DNA from: Hyphomicrobiales bacterium
GTDB taxonomy: Bacteria > Pseudomonadota > Alphaproteobacteria > Rhizobiales > JAJFHR01
Assembly: GCA_021775475.1 (NCBI GenBank)
Contig: JAJFHS010000071.1
Coordinates: 1 to 64,000 of the forward strand
Direction: 5' to 3'
DNA length: 64,000 bases
Below, piece after piece: positions 52,956 through 61,929 of this stretch. A program made the translations under genes and the position numbers. A model generated the notes under the pieces. It did no database searches and was not told the origin of the DNA. It saw only the letters and a list, made by a program, of their open reading frames with translations. Positions within the stretch are counted from its first letter, which is position 1. The number at the start of each line of letters is the position of its first letter.

Positions 52956-52986
52956 GTTAGTATCAATTAAAATAATTGATATTAAC
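52956..52986. promoter_or_regulatory. MarR-type operator palindrome
   Basis: The arms TATCAATTA (52961-52969) and TAATTGATA (52973-52981) are perfectly symmetric around AAA, and GTTA/TAAC extend the symmetry to 31 bp. It begins 13 bp before the GTG start of the MarR-GNAT gene, exactly where an autorepressor would bind. Confidence 0.75.
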
Positions 52987-53060
52987 AACTAAATAGAGTC
53001 AAGAGTTTTGTGAATATTACAAAGCGGAATAGAATTGCTGCCTGACCGATGCTGCCAGTC

Positions 53061-53089
53061 TTGAATAGCGTCCCGGCAGGTAGCATATT
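53061..53089 (+). promoter_or_regulatory. Promoter-like hexamers before hsp20
   Basis: TTGAAT and CATATT are separated by 17 bp, with C before the first box (CTTGAAT), a form compatible with a heat-shock sigma-32 or a housekeeping promoter. The leader of about 45 bases has a short CCGCA..TGCGG hairpin. A thermosensor is possible but unproved. Confidence 0.4.
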
Positions 53090-53138
53090 AGCCGCATTGC
53101 TTGTGCGGTGCAGGCAGTTGAACAATGGGATTTTGACT

Positions 53139-53570
53139 ATGGCAAGCTTGTCAGTATTCGGCAGTCCGTTTTTGCTGGGGTTTGATGAAATTGAGCGTTC
53201 ATTGTCGCGTATTTCAAAATCTGCCAATGACGGTTATCCGCCCTATAATGTTGAACGCACCAATGCCACTGACCAGCGCGGGGACTTTATCACCATTACG
53301 TTTGCCGTTGCCGGATTTTCCCCGGAAGAGCTGGAAGTAACCGTAGAACAAAACCATTTGTATGTGCGCGGCAGTCAAAATGATGATGATGGTCGCAAAT
53401 ACCTCCATCGCGGTATTGCCGCGCGGCAGTTCCAGCGCTCATTTGTGCTGGCGGAAGGTATGGATGTGACCGGAGCGGCTTTGGAAAACGGTTTGTTGTC
53501 AGTAAGGCTGGCAAGACCTGAGCCAAAATCGACGGTAAAACGTATAAAGATTAAGCATGAGGGTTGTTAA
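53139..53570 (+). CDS. Small heat shock protein, Hsp20/IbpA type
   Basis: A 143-residue chaperone with an alpha-crystallin domain (about 36-128): NVERTNATDQRGDFITITFAV, YLHRGIAARQFQRSFVLAEG and the GLLSVRLARPEP tail. It prevents aggregation of unfolded proteins by forming oligomers. The start at 53139 gives the normal family N terminus (MASLSVFGSPFLLGFDEIER); the longer frame adds unrelated residues. It ends just before a GC-rich palindromic element. Confidence 0.9.
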   Translation: MASLSVFGSPFLLGFDEIERSLSRISKSANDGYPPYNVERTNATDQRGDFITITFAVAGFSPEELEVTVEQNHLYVRGSQNDDDGRKYLHRGIAARQFQRSFVLAEGMDVTGAALENGLLSVRLARPEPKSTVKRIKIKHEGC

Positions 53571-53579
53571 GGAGATGTT

Positions 53580-53778
53580 TTAGAGGCGCTCAAGCGGCGC
53601 GCAGCCTGCGGACTCCTTGGGTTTTAGTCCAACGCTGCGCTCGTCCAGGAGCCGTGCCGAAACTTCGGTGGGTGGTCCAGAATGGCACCCGAAAATCCAT
53701 CGTTGTCGCACCGGAGGAGCGCAGCGAACGACTAGCGAGGAAGCCCGAGCGCAGGCTGCGCGCCGCTTGAGCGCTTCT
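53580..53778. repeat. GC-rich palindromic element of about 195 bp
   Basis: A perfect 25-bp inverted repeat forms the ends (53586-53610 with 53750-53774). Inside, a second paired segment has CGCTGCGCTC pairing with GAGCGCAGCG plus flanking matches, so the whole can fold into one long interrupted hairpin. Its GC content is well above the neighbours, and it fills the gap between the ends of the convergent hsp20 and ptsN genes. It looks like a mobile palindromic or MITE-like element, and it could also end transcription in both directions. No target duplication was clear. Confidence 0.6.
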
Positions 53779-53806
53779 AAAAATGCATAGTATGTGAATT
53801 CACAAA

Positions 53807-54271
53807 CTATGCAGCGTGTGAGGTCGCTGGCTGGGTGAGGATTGTGTAGATTTCAGCCTTGGAGGCACTGTCGCGCAATTTCCGGGTTATGGAAGGATCG
53901 CGTAAAGTGCGTGAAATTCTTGCCAATGCCTTTAAATGGTCGGCTCCGGCACTTTCCGGTGCCAGCAGCATAAAGATCAGATCGACGGGCTGGTCGTCCA
54001 TGGCATCAAAGCTGATTGGTGTATCAAGGCGGGCGAAAATAGCAAAAAGCCGATCAAGCCCGTCAAGCTTTCCGTGTGGAATGGCAATGCCCTGGCCAAC
54101 GCCGGTTGAGCCCAGGCGCTCACGCTGCAAAACGGTGCCAAAAATGTCGCGTGACGAAATACCTGTTACGCTCTCGGCGATCTGTGCAAGTTCCTGCAGC
54201 GCCTGTTTCTTACTCCCCACTTTAAGAGTAGAAACGATGCTGTCTGAATTTATCAATTCGGATAATTCCAT
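53807..54271 (-). CDS. ptsN: Nitrogen-regulatory PTS IIA protein
   Basis: A 154-residue EIIA-Ntr protein with phosphorylated His H66 in GIAIPHGKLDGLDRL. It links phosphorelay status to potassium transport and nitrogen or carbon control, and in this position is always near rpoN. The ATG at 54271 starts the standard MELSELINSDSIVSTLKVG terminus; the frame from 54322 adds unlikely residues. It lies 86 bp after hpf in the rpoN operon. Confidence 0.93.
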   Translation of the reverse strand: MELSELINSDSIVSTLKVGSKKQALQELAQIAESVTGISSRDIFGTVLQRERLGSTGVGQGIAIPHGKLDGLDRLFAIFARLDTPISFDAMDDQPVDLIFMLLAPESAGADHLKALARISRTLRDPSITRKLRDSASKAEIYTILTQPATSHAA

Positions 54272-54357
54272 TGCCTGACCCACACTCCTGGTATTTTTTC
54301 TTTGCCGAAAACTAACGCGCAAAAAATAACTGGTTGATACTTTAAACTTTAAGACAC

Positions 54358-54939
54358 TTAAGACGCGGTGATTTTCTGCTCTGGATCAATCCAGCCGATG
54401 TTGCCATCATCACGGCGATAGACAATATTGAGATTATGATTGGCTCCATTGCGGAAAATGACGAATGGCATGTCGGAAATATCCATTTTCATCACCGCAT
54501 CACTCACTGTGAGATCCTGGATTTCCGTGCTGGTCTCAGCAATGATCACCGGGTTTTCGTTAGATACCTCTTTTTCGCTATCGCTATCGGGAGAAATAAC
54601 AAAAACCGGAAAGTCCATGCTTTTTACGGGAGAAGAATGGTGTTTGCGATGGTTTTTCAGACGCCTGGTGTAACGCCTGAGGCGCTTTTCGAGCTTTTCG
54701 GCGGCAATATCAAAAGCAGCGTAAGCGTCAGCGGATTGTCCGTGGCTTTGCAGGCTGATGCCGGATCCCAAGGTCAATGAGCAATCGGTGCGAAATTCAC
54801 TGCCCTCTCTGGCAACGGTGACATGACCATGGGCGTCATCGTCAAAATATTTGACAACATCCTGGTCGAGGCGGGTTTTGATGTGGGATTTCAACGCATC
54901 ACCAACATCAACGTTCTTACCGGTAATCTGAACCTGCAT
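54358..54939 (-). CDS. hpf: Long ribosome hibernation promoting factor
   Basis: A 193-residue long-form HPF: an N-terminal RaiA/YfiA-like domain (MQVQITGKNVDVGDALKSHI, to about 100), a variable linker, and a C-terminal dimerisation domain (DMPFVIFRNGANHNLNIVYRRDDGNIGWIDP). It dimerises 70S ribosomes to 100S in stationary phase. The ATG at 54939 is used; an ATG two codons before it is possible. It sits between rpoN and ptsN, the usual arrangement. Confidence 0.93.
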   Translation of the reverse strand: MQVQITGKNVDVGDALKSHIKTRLDQDVVKYFDDDAHGHVTVAREGSEFRTDCSLTLGSGISLQSHGQSADAYAAFDIAAEKLEKRLRRYTRRLKNHRKHHSSPVKSMDFPVFVISPDSDSEKEVSNENPVIIAETSTEIQDLTVSDAVMKMDISDMPFVIFRNGANHNLNIVYRRDDGNIGWIDPEQKITAS

Positions 54940-55215
54940 CCACATTTTCCTTCACGGCTTGTCTGAGTTTACAATTAAGTCTATGGGCATTGACTGCCAT
55001 GGTATTATTCTTCGCAAAAATGTCAGGTGATTTTTCCGCATCTCTGACCTTTTCGACATAAATATCTGCTCCCTCAGGCTAGAATTCTGAGCGGCGCGCG
55101 GACACTAGTGCGACAACCGTCGCCTGTCAACAATTGTAAATAGAAAGGTGGCCAATTGCCAGTAACTTGCGTGTAACCTGTGCATGACTTGGCTGGGACC
55201 GGGTGGCGGATAAGG

Positions 55216-56775
55216 TTAAAAATCGCTGTTTAACTGGGATTTTTTTATCCTTCTTCGTTGCACCGAAGATGGGATTTTCATGGCTTCACGATATTTAGCC
55301 ACCGTTCTTCGGGCGATATCAATTCCCGAATCTCGTAAACATTCGACAATTTTGTCGTCCGAAAGTACCGATTTAACGGTTTCATCGCTGATCAATGCTT
55401 TGATGCGGTGGCGAACAGCTTCTGCCGAATGGGCGTCCCCGCCCAGAGCCGAGGCTATGGCTGATGTGAAAAAGTATTTTAATTCAAAAACGCCGCGCGA
55501 TGTTGCCATATATTTGTTGGAAGTGACCCGGCTGACGGTTGATTCATGCATGGAAATTGCGTCCGCAATGGTTTTGAGATTGAGCGGACGCAGATGTTCA
55601 ACGCCATAGACAAAAAATGCGTCCTGCTGGCGTACTATTTCGCGTGAAACCTTCAAAATTGTGCGGGCGCGCTGATCCAGACTTTTGACCAGCCAGTTTG
55701 CATCGGCAAAACACTGGGAAAGGTATTCCTTGTCTTCTGAAGCGATGGCAGTTTTTGAAACCTTGGTGTAATATACGTTATTTACCAGTACCTTAGGCAA
55801 GGTGCCACTGTTTAACTCCACATGCCAGCCGCCATCAGGGGCCTGGCGAACAAAGACGTCGGGGACCACCGGGTGGACCACAATTGAACCAAATACCAGT
55901 CCGGGTTTGGGATTGAGCGATTTGATCTCGGTGATCATGTCACGGAGATCTTCGGCATCAATGCCGCAAAGTTGTTTGAGAGTGGTCAAATCATGTTTGG
56001 CGAGCAGCTCTATATTATCGAGCAGGGCCTGCATGGCGGGATCCAGCCGGTCTTTTTCGGCCAGTTGAAGTGCGAGACACTCAGCCAGGTTACGCGCCAT
56101 GATACCGCAGGGATCAAACCGTTGCATCTCTTTCAAGGTGGCCTCAACACTCTCGAGACGGGTGCCCAGGCGCTCTGCGACATTTTCAAGTTTCCCGGTA
56201 AGGTAACCGGCTTCATCCACCATATCGATAAGATGAAGTCCGATCATACGCCGGGCCGGGTCGTGGAAAGTCATGTTGAGTTGTTGAACCAGGTGGTCAG
56301 CCAGGGTAATATCGTGGCTTAACGTGGATTCAAAGCTGAAATCGCCGGATGAATTGCCACCGGAGCTGCCCGGTGATTTCATCGTCGACCACTCTGATGT
56401 GGTTGGTGCCGGTTGGGCCTGACGTTCTATTGTTTCAGCTCTGGATTCGTCGCTGTAGACATTGTTAAAATCCGTATCAAGAATATCTTCAGCAACAGAG
56501 CCGTTGTCAGTCTCAGCAAATTTTAACTCATTTTCACCGGTATCGGCGTTTGCTTCCACGCCTGTGTTTTCACTATTGTCACTTTCCTGTCCGCGCGCAT
56601 CAGATGTTTCATTTTCATCAACTTTTTCAAGTAGAGGATTGCGCTCCAGCTCGTTTTCCACATAAGCCGAGAGCTCCATATTGGAGAGCTGAAGCAGTTT
56701 TATCGCTTGTTGCAGTTGCGGCGTTAAGACCAGCGACTGTCCTTGTCTAAGCTCTAATCTGGGCGCAAGTGCCAT
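55216..56775 (-). CDS. rpoN: RNA polymerase sigma-54 factor
   Basis: A 519-residue sigma factor. The N-terminal activator-contact region is Gln/Leu-rich (RLELRQGQSLVLTPQLQQAI), followed by an acidic region II (about 60-130), a core-binding part, and the C-terminal RpoN box ARRTVAKYREAMKIPSS that reads the -24 element. It serves nitrogen, motility and other activator-dependent promoters; one candidate site is upstream of the surface operon in this window. It stands between lptB and hpf. Confidence 0.96.
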   Translation of the reverse strand: MALAPRLELRQGQSLVLTPQLQQAIKLLQLSNMELSAYVENELERNPLLEKVDENETSDARGQESDNSENTGVEANADTGENELKFAETDNGSVAEDILDTDFNNVYSDESRAETIERQAQPAPTTSEWSTMKSPGSSGGNSSGDFSFESTLSHDITLADHLVQQLNMTFHDPARRMIGLHLIDMVDEAGYLTGKLENVAERLGTRLESVEATLKEMQRFDPCGIMARNLAECLALQLAEKDRLDPAMQALLDNIELLAKHDLTTLKQLCGIDAEDLRDMITEIKSLNPKPGLVFGSIVVHPVVPDVFVRQAPDGGWHVELNSGTLPKVLVNNVYYTKVSKTAIASEDKEYLSQCFADANWLVKSLDQRARTILKVSREIVRQQDAFFVYGVEHLRPLNLKTIADAISMHESTVSRVTSNKYMATSRGVFELKYFFTSAIASALGGDAHSAEAVRHRIKALISDETVKSVLSDDKIVECLRDSGIDIARRTVAKYREAMKIPSSVQRRRIKKSQLNSDF

Positions 56776-56906
56776 GGGTTACAGTCACGATCCTGTTGTT
56801 TTGAGTCTTTGACCTGGGGCGAGAGCCCTGTCAGCGACAGTTTACGCAGTAATTGTTTATGCCACATTTACGAGGTCAAGCGGCTGAAATCAAACGAAGT
56901 TACAAG

Positions 56907-57755
56907 CTACAAAGAGAACTGATCGCCGAGATACAGGCGTCTTACATCCTTGTTGCCAACGATTTCGTTTGGCGTGCCTTCCATAAGCACCTGACCGTCG
57001 TGAATAATCAAGGCTCTGTCGATCAATTCCAGGGTTTCACGCACATTGTGATCGGTGATTAATACACCGATACCACGGTCGGTGAGGTTGCGAACGAGAT
57101 CGCGAATATCACTTATGGCGATGGGGTCAATGCCGGCAAAAGGCTCATCGAGCAACATGAATGAAGGCTTTGTGGCAAGGGCGCGGGCAATTTCACAGCG
57201 CCGCCGCTCACCACCGGACAAGGCAATTGCAGGTGTATTTCTTAAATGCCCGATCGAAAAATCGTCAAGCAGCTGATCAAGCGTTGCCTCGCGAACGTCT
57301 CTGTCTTTTTCGGCAATTTCCAAAACCGCACGAATGTTGTCTTCTACTGACAATCCGCGGAAAATAGAGGCTTCCTGTGGCAAATATCCAATCCCCAGCC
57401 GTGCCCGACGGTACATGGGTAAATGGGTAATATCGAGACCATCAAGGATTACCGAGCCATAATCGGCGGCAATCAGGCCAATGATCATATAAAATACGGT
57501 GGTTTTACCGGCACCATTAGGGCCCAGCAGGCCTATTGCTTCGCCGCGATTTACCGACAGGCTAACGCCACGCACAACCGGGCGTCGCTTAAAGCTTTTA
57601 CCAACAGAGACAACCGTCAAACCGCTGTGTGCAGTGGCTGGATCACCGAATTCTTCGAATTCTTCCTGGAAGTGGATGTCGCTCACACCTGTTTCACCCG
57701 CTTCTGAATCTATATTGTCCGCATTGCGTGAACGGAACCAGTTGCCTATGCCCAA
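56907..57755 (-). CDS. lptB: LPS export ABC ATPase LptB
   Basis: A 282-residue ATPase that powers extraction of LPS from the inner membrane with LptF and LptG. Visible are Walker A (GPNGAGKTT), the signature LSGGERRRCEIARAL, Walker B (FMLLDEPFAGIDP) and the switch His in ITDHNVRETLEL. There is an N-terminal extension of about 45 acidic residues before the usual start; a shorter in-frame start cannot be ruled out. It follows lptA by 80 bp and precedes rpoN. Confidence 0.93.
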   Translation of the reverse strand: MGIGNWFRSRNADNIDSEAGETGVSDIHFQEEFEEFGDPATAHSGLTVVSVGKSFKRRPVVRGVSLSVNRGEAIGLLGPNGAGKTTVFYMIIGLIAADYGSVILDGLDITHLPMYRRARLGIGYLPQEASIFRGLSVEDNIRAVLEIAEKDRDVREATLDQLLDDFSIGHLRNTPAIALSGGERRRCEIARALATKPSFMLLDEPFAGIDPIAISDIRDLVRNLTDRGIGVLITDHNVRETLELIDRALIIHDGQVLMEGTPNEIVGNKDVRRLYLGDQFSL

Positions 57756-57835
57756 GTTTCAATTCCCCCTTAAATTGAACACAATATATTTAAAATTCGA
57801 TGAAGTGGTTCTATAGCCTAAATTCATTGCCATGA

Positions 57836-58456
57836 TTATTTTTTCTTTGGCGTGAAAATAGCTCTTACCCGACCGCCGGTTTTACTGCTGGATATTATTC
57901 GACTATAACCGGTGTTGAGGTCAACAAGGACCTTGTTGCCACGAATAACATTGCCATCCTGAGAAATAACCACATTGTCGCCCATGATGATGGTGTTTTT
58001 CTTGACATCCATGGCAGCCCAATCGCTGGTGGCTGATTGGGTGTCACTGGTTACAATGACGCCACCGGTGGCATTAAGTTTGCTGATTTCCCGTTTTTCG
58101 TCCTGCTTTTTTTTGGTAACCGGTTTTCTTTTCTTCTTTTTGCCGGTGTCAGTGTATTTCACCACCAGCCTTGCGGCCTCGAGCGTGAGCTTGCCCTGCA
58201 CAACTTTGACCTTACCGCTGAAAATAGCGACATTTTGATCCTGTTTGATCTCAAGTTCATCGGCTTCAATGTCAATGGGCGCATTGTTGTCTTTGGAAAA
58301 ACCACCCAGAGGCGTGTTCAGGTTTTGGGCGCTTGAAGATGCCGGGGCCAGAAATACTGGCGCCAGCAATATTGTGCCGACAAAGAACATACGCACCACA
58401 GATTGAAAAATCTGTTTTTGGGTTCTGGCGCTTTTGGCAACCCCTGATTTCATCAA
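57836..58456 (-). CDS. lptA: LPS transport periplasmic protein LptA
   Basis: A 206-residue periplasmic protein with a signal segment (FFVGTILLAPVFLAPASSSA) and an OstA-like beta-jellyroll domain (NNAPIDIEADELEIKQDQNV onward, including DNVVISQDGNVIRGNKVLVDL). It bridges the periplasm and carries LPS from LptC to LptD. A Lys/Arg-rich insertion (about 128-142, KKKRKPVTKKKQDEK) interrupts the domain. The start overlaps the lptC stop by 4 bp. Confidence 0.9.
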   Translation of the reverse strand: MMKSGVAKSARTQKQIFQSVVRMFFVGTILLAPVFLAPASSSAQNLNTPLGGFSKDNNAPIDIEADELEIKQDQNVAIFSGKVKVVQGKLTLEAARLVVKYTDTGKKKKRKPVTKKKQDEKREISKLNATGGVIVTSDTQSATSDWAAMDVKKNTIIMGDNVVISQDGNVIRGNKVLVDLNTGYSRIISSSKTGGRVRAIFTPKKK

Positions 58457-59139
58457 TTCAAATCCTTTTTTTCAGGCTTTGGCCTAAGGTTGACTTTTAC
58501 GCCTTTGAAAAACCTGATCACGTTACCCTCATCCTTTATTTCCAGGCTATTTGCCTTGATTGAACCTTCGCGCCATTCGATAAGAACCGGTTCGTTCGAG
58601 GTAATGTGTTTTTTCTTCAACAAGGCGTCTGCAGAAGTAAGATACGCGGTATACCCTTGCTTTGAGGAGATGACAATATCCTCTCTCAATTGGAGAAAAT
58701 TCTTTTCTGAATCGAAAAAACCGGATTTGGCGGTTAGAAAAACCTTGTCATCATTTTTATCGAGCGCAAGTGATCCGACTATATTTTCCAGGGTTACTTT
58801 GGTTGGGTCATCAACGTCTTGTTTGGCCTTTTCAGCGGTAATTTGATAGGAGCGTTCTTTTTTGTCCAGTCCCGACATTCGCGGTTGGACCATTTCGACA
58901 GAATTTTCTGCTACTGCAGGTTGAGCTTCCTTAGACCTGGTTACAAAATAACTATTGAGAATTCCGGATGAATATAAAAATATGCCAACTATCAACAAAC
59001 AAACCCCGGGCAGTGCCCAGCGAAAAAAACCGACAAGCCGACTGTGGCGATGAACGTTGCGAGCCGTATTTGCATTAATCTGCTCATATGTCGGTGCGGT
59101 TGATTGGGGATGTATCTCAGTTAAGGGGTTATCTGTCAT
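58453..59139 (-). CDS. lptC: LPS export protein LptC
   Basis: A 228-residue bitopic protein with a cytoplasmic N terminus, one helix (about 38-60, ALPGVCLLIVGIFLYSSGIL) and a periplasmic beta-jellyroll domain. It joins LptBFG to LptA. It begins the lptC-lptA-lptB-rpoN-hpf-ptsN block, 120 bp after rnd. Divergent sequence is normal for alphaproteobacterial LptC. Confidence 0.88.
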   Translation of the reverse strand: MTDNPLTEIHPQSTAPTYEQINANTARNVHRHSRLVGFFRWALPGVCLLIVGIFLYSSGILNSYFVTRSKEAQPAVAENSVEMVQPRMSGLDKKERSYQITAEKAKQDVDDPTKVTLENIVGSLALDKNDDKVFLTAKSGFFDSEKNFLQLREDIVISSKQGYTAYLTSADALLKKKHITSNEPVLIEWREGSIKANSLEIKDEGNVIRFFKGVKVNLRPKPEKKDLN

Positions 59140-59261
59140 CTCGATCTATTTCAGGTCTGGTTGCCGAATTAATGTAACATCAGATCGCGGGCTCAATCCG
59201 GTTTCCAGTTTTGTGACTACGTTGTCAATACGGCGCCTTCAAGGCCAAATAGCCTGTTTCT

Positions 59262-59873
59262 TTAATGAGCAAAAATATCGGTATCCGACCAGCCGGCAAG
59301 ATCAAGGTTGGCGCGGGTGGGTAAAAACTCAAAACAGCGGGCGGCCAGATCACTGCGGCCTTCGCGCGCCAACATTGTATCCAGCCGGTCTTTAAGCTGG
59401 TGCAGGTAAAGTACGTCTGATGCGGCATAGGTCTGTTGCGCCTCGCTCAAGGTGTCGGCACCCCAGTCGGAACTTTGCTGTTGTTTGGACATATCCAGTC
59501 CGAGCAATTCGCGACAGAGGTCTTTCAGGCCGTGTCTATCGGTGTAGGTGCGCACCAGTTTGGAGGCAATTTTGGTGCAATAAACAGGTGTGCAGGTGAC
59601 GCCGAGATAATGGGACAGCACGGCGACATCAAATCTGGCAAAATGAAAAAGTTTGATGATATCTGGATCACTCAACATGGCCTTCAGATTTGGTGCATCA
59701 TACGTATTGCGATCAAATTGAACCAGATGGGCATTACCGTTGCCCGAAGAAAGCTGTATCAGGCATAAATTATCGCGGTGGGGATCAAGTCCCATAGTTT
59801 CAGAATCAACCGCGATGATATTGCCGAGGTCAAGTCCATCAGGCAAATCGCCTTTGTGAAGTGTTATTGTCAT
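59262..59873 (-). CDS. rnd: Ribonuclease D-like 3'-5' exonuclease
   Basis: A 203-residue DEDD exonuclease: motif I has D and E in AVDSETMGLDP, motif II the D in FHFARFDVAVL, motif III Y and D in YAASDVLYL. It lacks the C-terminal HRDC domain of Escherichia coli RNase D, like most short alphaproteobacterial forms. It processes tRNA 3' ends and other small RNAs. The ATG at 59873 starts at the conserved region; the longer frame from 59918 is unlikely. Confidence 0.9.
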   Translation of the reverse strand: MTITLHKGDLPDGLDLGNIIAVDSETMGLDPHRDNLCLIQLSSGNGNAHLVQFDRNTYDAPNLKAMLSDPDIIKLFHFARFDVAVLSHYLGVTCTPVYCTKIASKLVRTYTDRHGLKDLCRELLGLDMSKQQQSSDWGADTLSEAQQTYAASDVLYLHQLKDRLDTMLAREGRSDLAARCFEFLPTRANLDLAGWSDTDIFAH

Positions 59874-60085
59874 GATTTTAGTCAGGTACCATTGCCGGGT
59901 TAAAATTTCTGCTGCCAACCTACAGTAGATGGATACAATTTACAAAGGTGGCGAGCCAAATGTATGCAATCCGGTTTTTGGTCTGATGAATCCAGTGATG
60001 TTTCTGGTTATACACACCTGATTTGGGCTGGCATACAGGTTGTGCCGTTGTCTTATCACCTGTACATTTTCAATTCATATTAGGT

Positions 60086-61888
60086 ATGGATAAAATGCGC
60101 CAGGATACTGCAACAGATCGAAAAAAAATTAATGTGCTGGCTGACAGGGGTGAATTGTTTGCAGCAGTAGATGCAGCAGTTACCGCTTTGAAGCAGTTTG
60201 ACGAGCCTTCTGTTGAATTACGCCATCTAACTGTTTTGCTGATGGCGCGGGCGGGAAGTCTGAATGAAGCGGACAAGCATTATTCCAATCTGGGATTAAA
60301 TAAAGATGCCGGTGTGGAAGCAAGAACTCTGGGTGCAAGATTGCTCAAAGACAAAGCGTTTTCCTCTCAGCCGGCAAAACAGCACGAGGCGCTTAAAACA
60401 GCCGGTGCCACTTATTTGCGAATTTATCAGGATACCAAAGACACTTATCCTGGCATAAATGCCGCTACCCTGGCAGCGCTGGCCGGGGATTTTCTCACGG
60501 CAAAATCACTTGCCGCAAAGGTTTTGAAAACTCTGGCACTGAGCCCGGATCAGCACAGCTATTGGCATTTTGCTACTGTGGCTGAAGCGCACATTTTGAA
60601 CGGTGATGATGACGCTGCAATCATGGCCATCACCTCGGCGGCTGACAGTGAAGCAACTAAACTGGCAGACCGGGCATCGACACTGGCACAATTGCGCAGG
60701 TTATTAACTGCTCAGAATAAACCACACGACATTCTAAAGCCGCTCACCCCAAAAATCACACTGCATTATTCCGGCCACATGATTGCAGCGAAACACGAAA
60801 GCGGCCGCATTCTGGCTGAAAACGAAAAAGAGGTGAGCTCAAGAATAAGCAGCGCCATCGATGTCCTTGATCCCGGTGCAGCCTTTGGTGCGCTAGCCAG
60901 TGGGTCAGACATCCTGATTGCGGAACATCTGTTAAAACGCAAGATTGATCTGCATGTTATCCTGCCGTTTGCTATCGATGAGTTTATCGATGTTTCCGTG
61001 CGACCTGCCGGTGCACAGTGGGTGAAGCGATTTCATGCCTGTATCGCTCAAGCCAAAACTCTGGGATTTTTGACCGAGCAGCCTTACCTCAACGATGACC
61101 TGTTGTTTGGGATTGCGGCAAAACTTGCTATGGGCCGAGCGGTTTTGCATGCCGGTCACATTTCCGGTGAAGCGCGGCAACTGGCGATCTGGGATAAGCG
61201 CAAAACCGACATACCGGCGGGAACATCGGCAGATGTGGCCAATTGGGAAAGGCTGGGAAACGACACTCATATTGTTGATGTGGCGGATATGGGAAACCTG
61301 CCGAAAAAATCACCCGGTGTCACTTTTGCCTCGATTCCAAAGGGTACGCGGGTGGAGGCCGCGATGCTGTTTGGTGACGTCAAGGGGTTTTCAAAATTGA
61401 ACGACGCCGAATTGCCGCTTTTTGTCGAGCATATTCTGGGGACGATCAATCGTCATCTGGGGGAGAATAAAAACCGCCCTAACTTTGCCAACACCTGGGG
61501 TGACGGTTTGTTTGCGGTCTGGGGCTCACCGGTAAAAGCGGCCATACAGGCTTTGTTGATACAGGATGCTATTGCTGAATTTTCGAGCGGGAAAACAAAA
61601 CTGCCGATGGAGTTTTCCATGCGCATAAGTCTGCACTATGGTGTTGCGCACCGGTTGGTGGATCCGATCCTCGGCCAGAAAAACTATTTCGGTGAGGCCG
61701 TGGCCAGAGCCGCCAGAATTGAACCGATCACCCCGCCCGGCGGCATCTACACCACAGAGCAGTTCGCCGCCATGCTAATGCTGGAACTCGACAGCCCGGT
61801 TGTGGCCGAATATGTCGGCAATATCGCCGCGGCCAAAGACTTTGGCAGTTTTCCGCTGTATCGATTGCGCTGGAAGTTAGCGCCTTAA
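60086..61888 (+). CDS. TPR / SLOG-like / class III cyclase-domain protein
   Basis: A 600-residue soluble protein. The N-terminal half (to about 210) is alpha-helical and TPR-like. A middle alpha/beta region (about 225-320: LHYSGHMIAAKH, FGALASGSDILIAEHLL, DLHVILPFAIDEF) resembles a nucleotide-binding SLOG-type Rossmann fold, which is inference from the pattern. The C-terminal part (about 422-590) is a class III cyclase-homology domain with metal aspartates in MLFGDVKGFSKL and TWGDGLFAVW. The usual catalytic Asn is replaced (GEAVARAARIEP), though the Arg remains, so activity is uncertain. It is convergent with a TIR-TPR gene, 42 bp apart; a signalling pair is possible. Confidence 0.7.
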   Translation: MDKMRQDTATDRKKINVLADRGELFAAVDAAVTALKQFDEPSVELRHLTVLLMARAGSLNEADKHYSNLGLNKDAGVEARTLGARLLKDKAFSSQPAKQHEALKTAGATYLRIYQDTKDTYPGINAATLAALAGDFLTAKSLAAKVLKTLALSPDQHSYWHFATVAEAHILNGDDDAAIMAITSAADSEATKLADRASTLAQLRRLLTAQNKPHDILKPLTPKITLHYSGHMIAAKHESGRILAENEKEVSSRISSAIDVLDPGAAFGALASGSDILIAEHLLKRKIDLHVILPFAIDEFIDVSVRPAGAQWVKRFHACIAQAKTLGFLTEQPYLNDDLLFGIAAKLAMGRAVLHAGHISGEARQLAIWDKRKTDIPAGTSADVANWERLGNDTHIVDVADMGNLPKKSPGVTFASIPKGTRVEAAMLFGDVKGFSKLNDAELPLFVEHILGTINRHLGENKNRPNFANTWGDGLFAVWGSPVKAAIQALLIQDAIAEFSSGKTKLPMEFSMRISLHYGVAHRLVDPILGQKNYFGEAVARAARIEPITPPGGIYTTEQFAAMLMLELDSPVVAEYVGNIAAAKDFGSFPLYRLRWKLAP

Positions 61889-61929
61889 AGATTGAATTTT
61901 TCTTCGGCTACAAAATGATATCCTGACGA

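Noticed and set aside
53564-53770. 68-codon plus-strand frame after hsp20
   Set aside because: It runs through the palindromic element and its Arg-rich translation only reflects the GC-rich repeat; no family or start signal fits.
60023-60085. Extended N terminus of the cyclase protein from 60023
   Set aside because: The extra 21 residues are not conserved in style and start from a weak codon without a ribosome site; the ATG at 60086 fits better, although 60095 is also possible.
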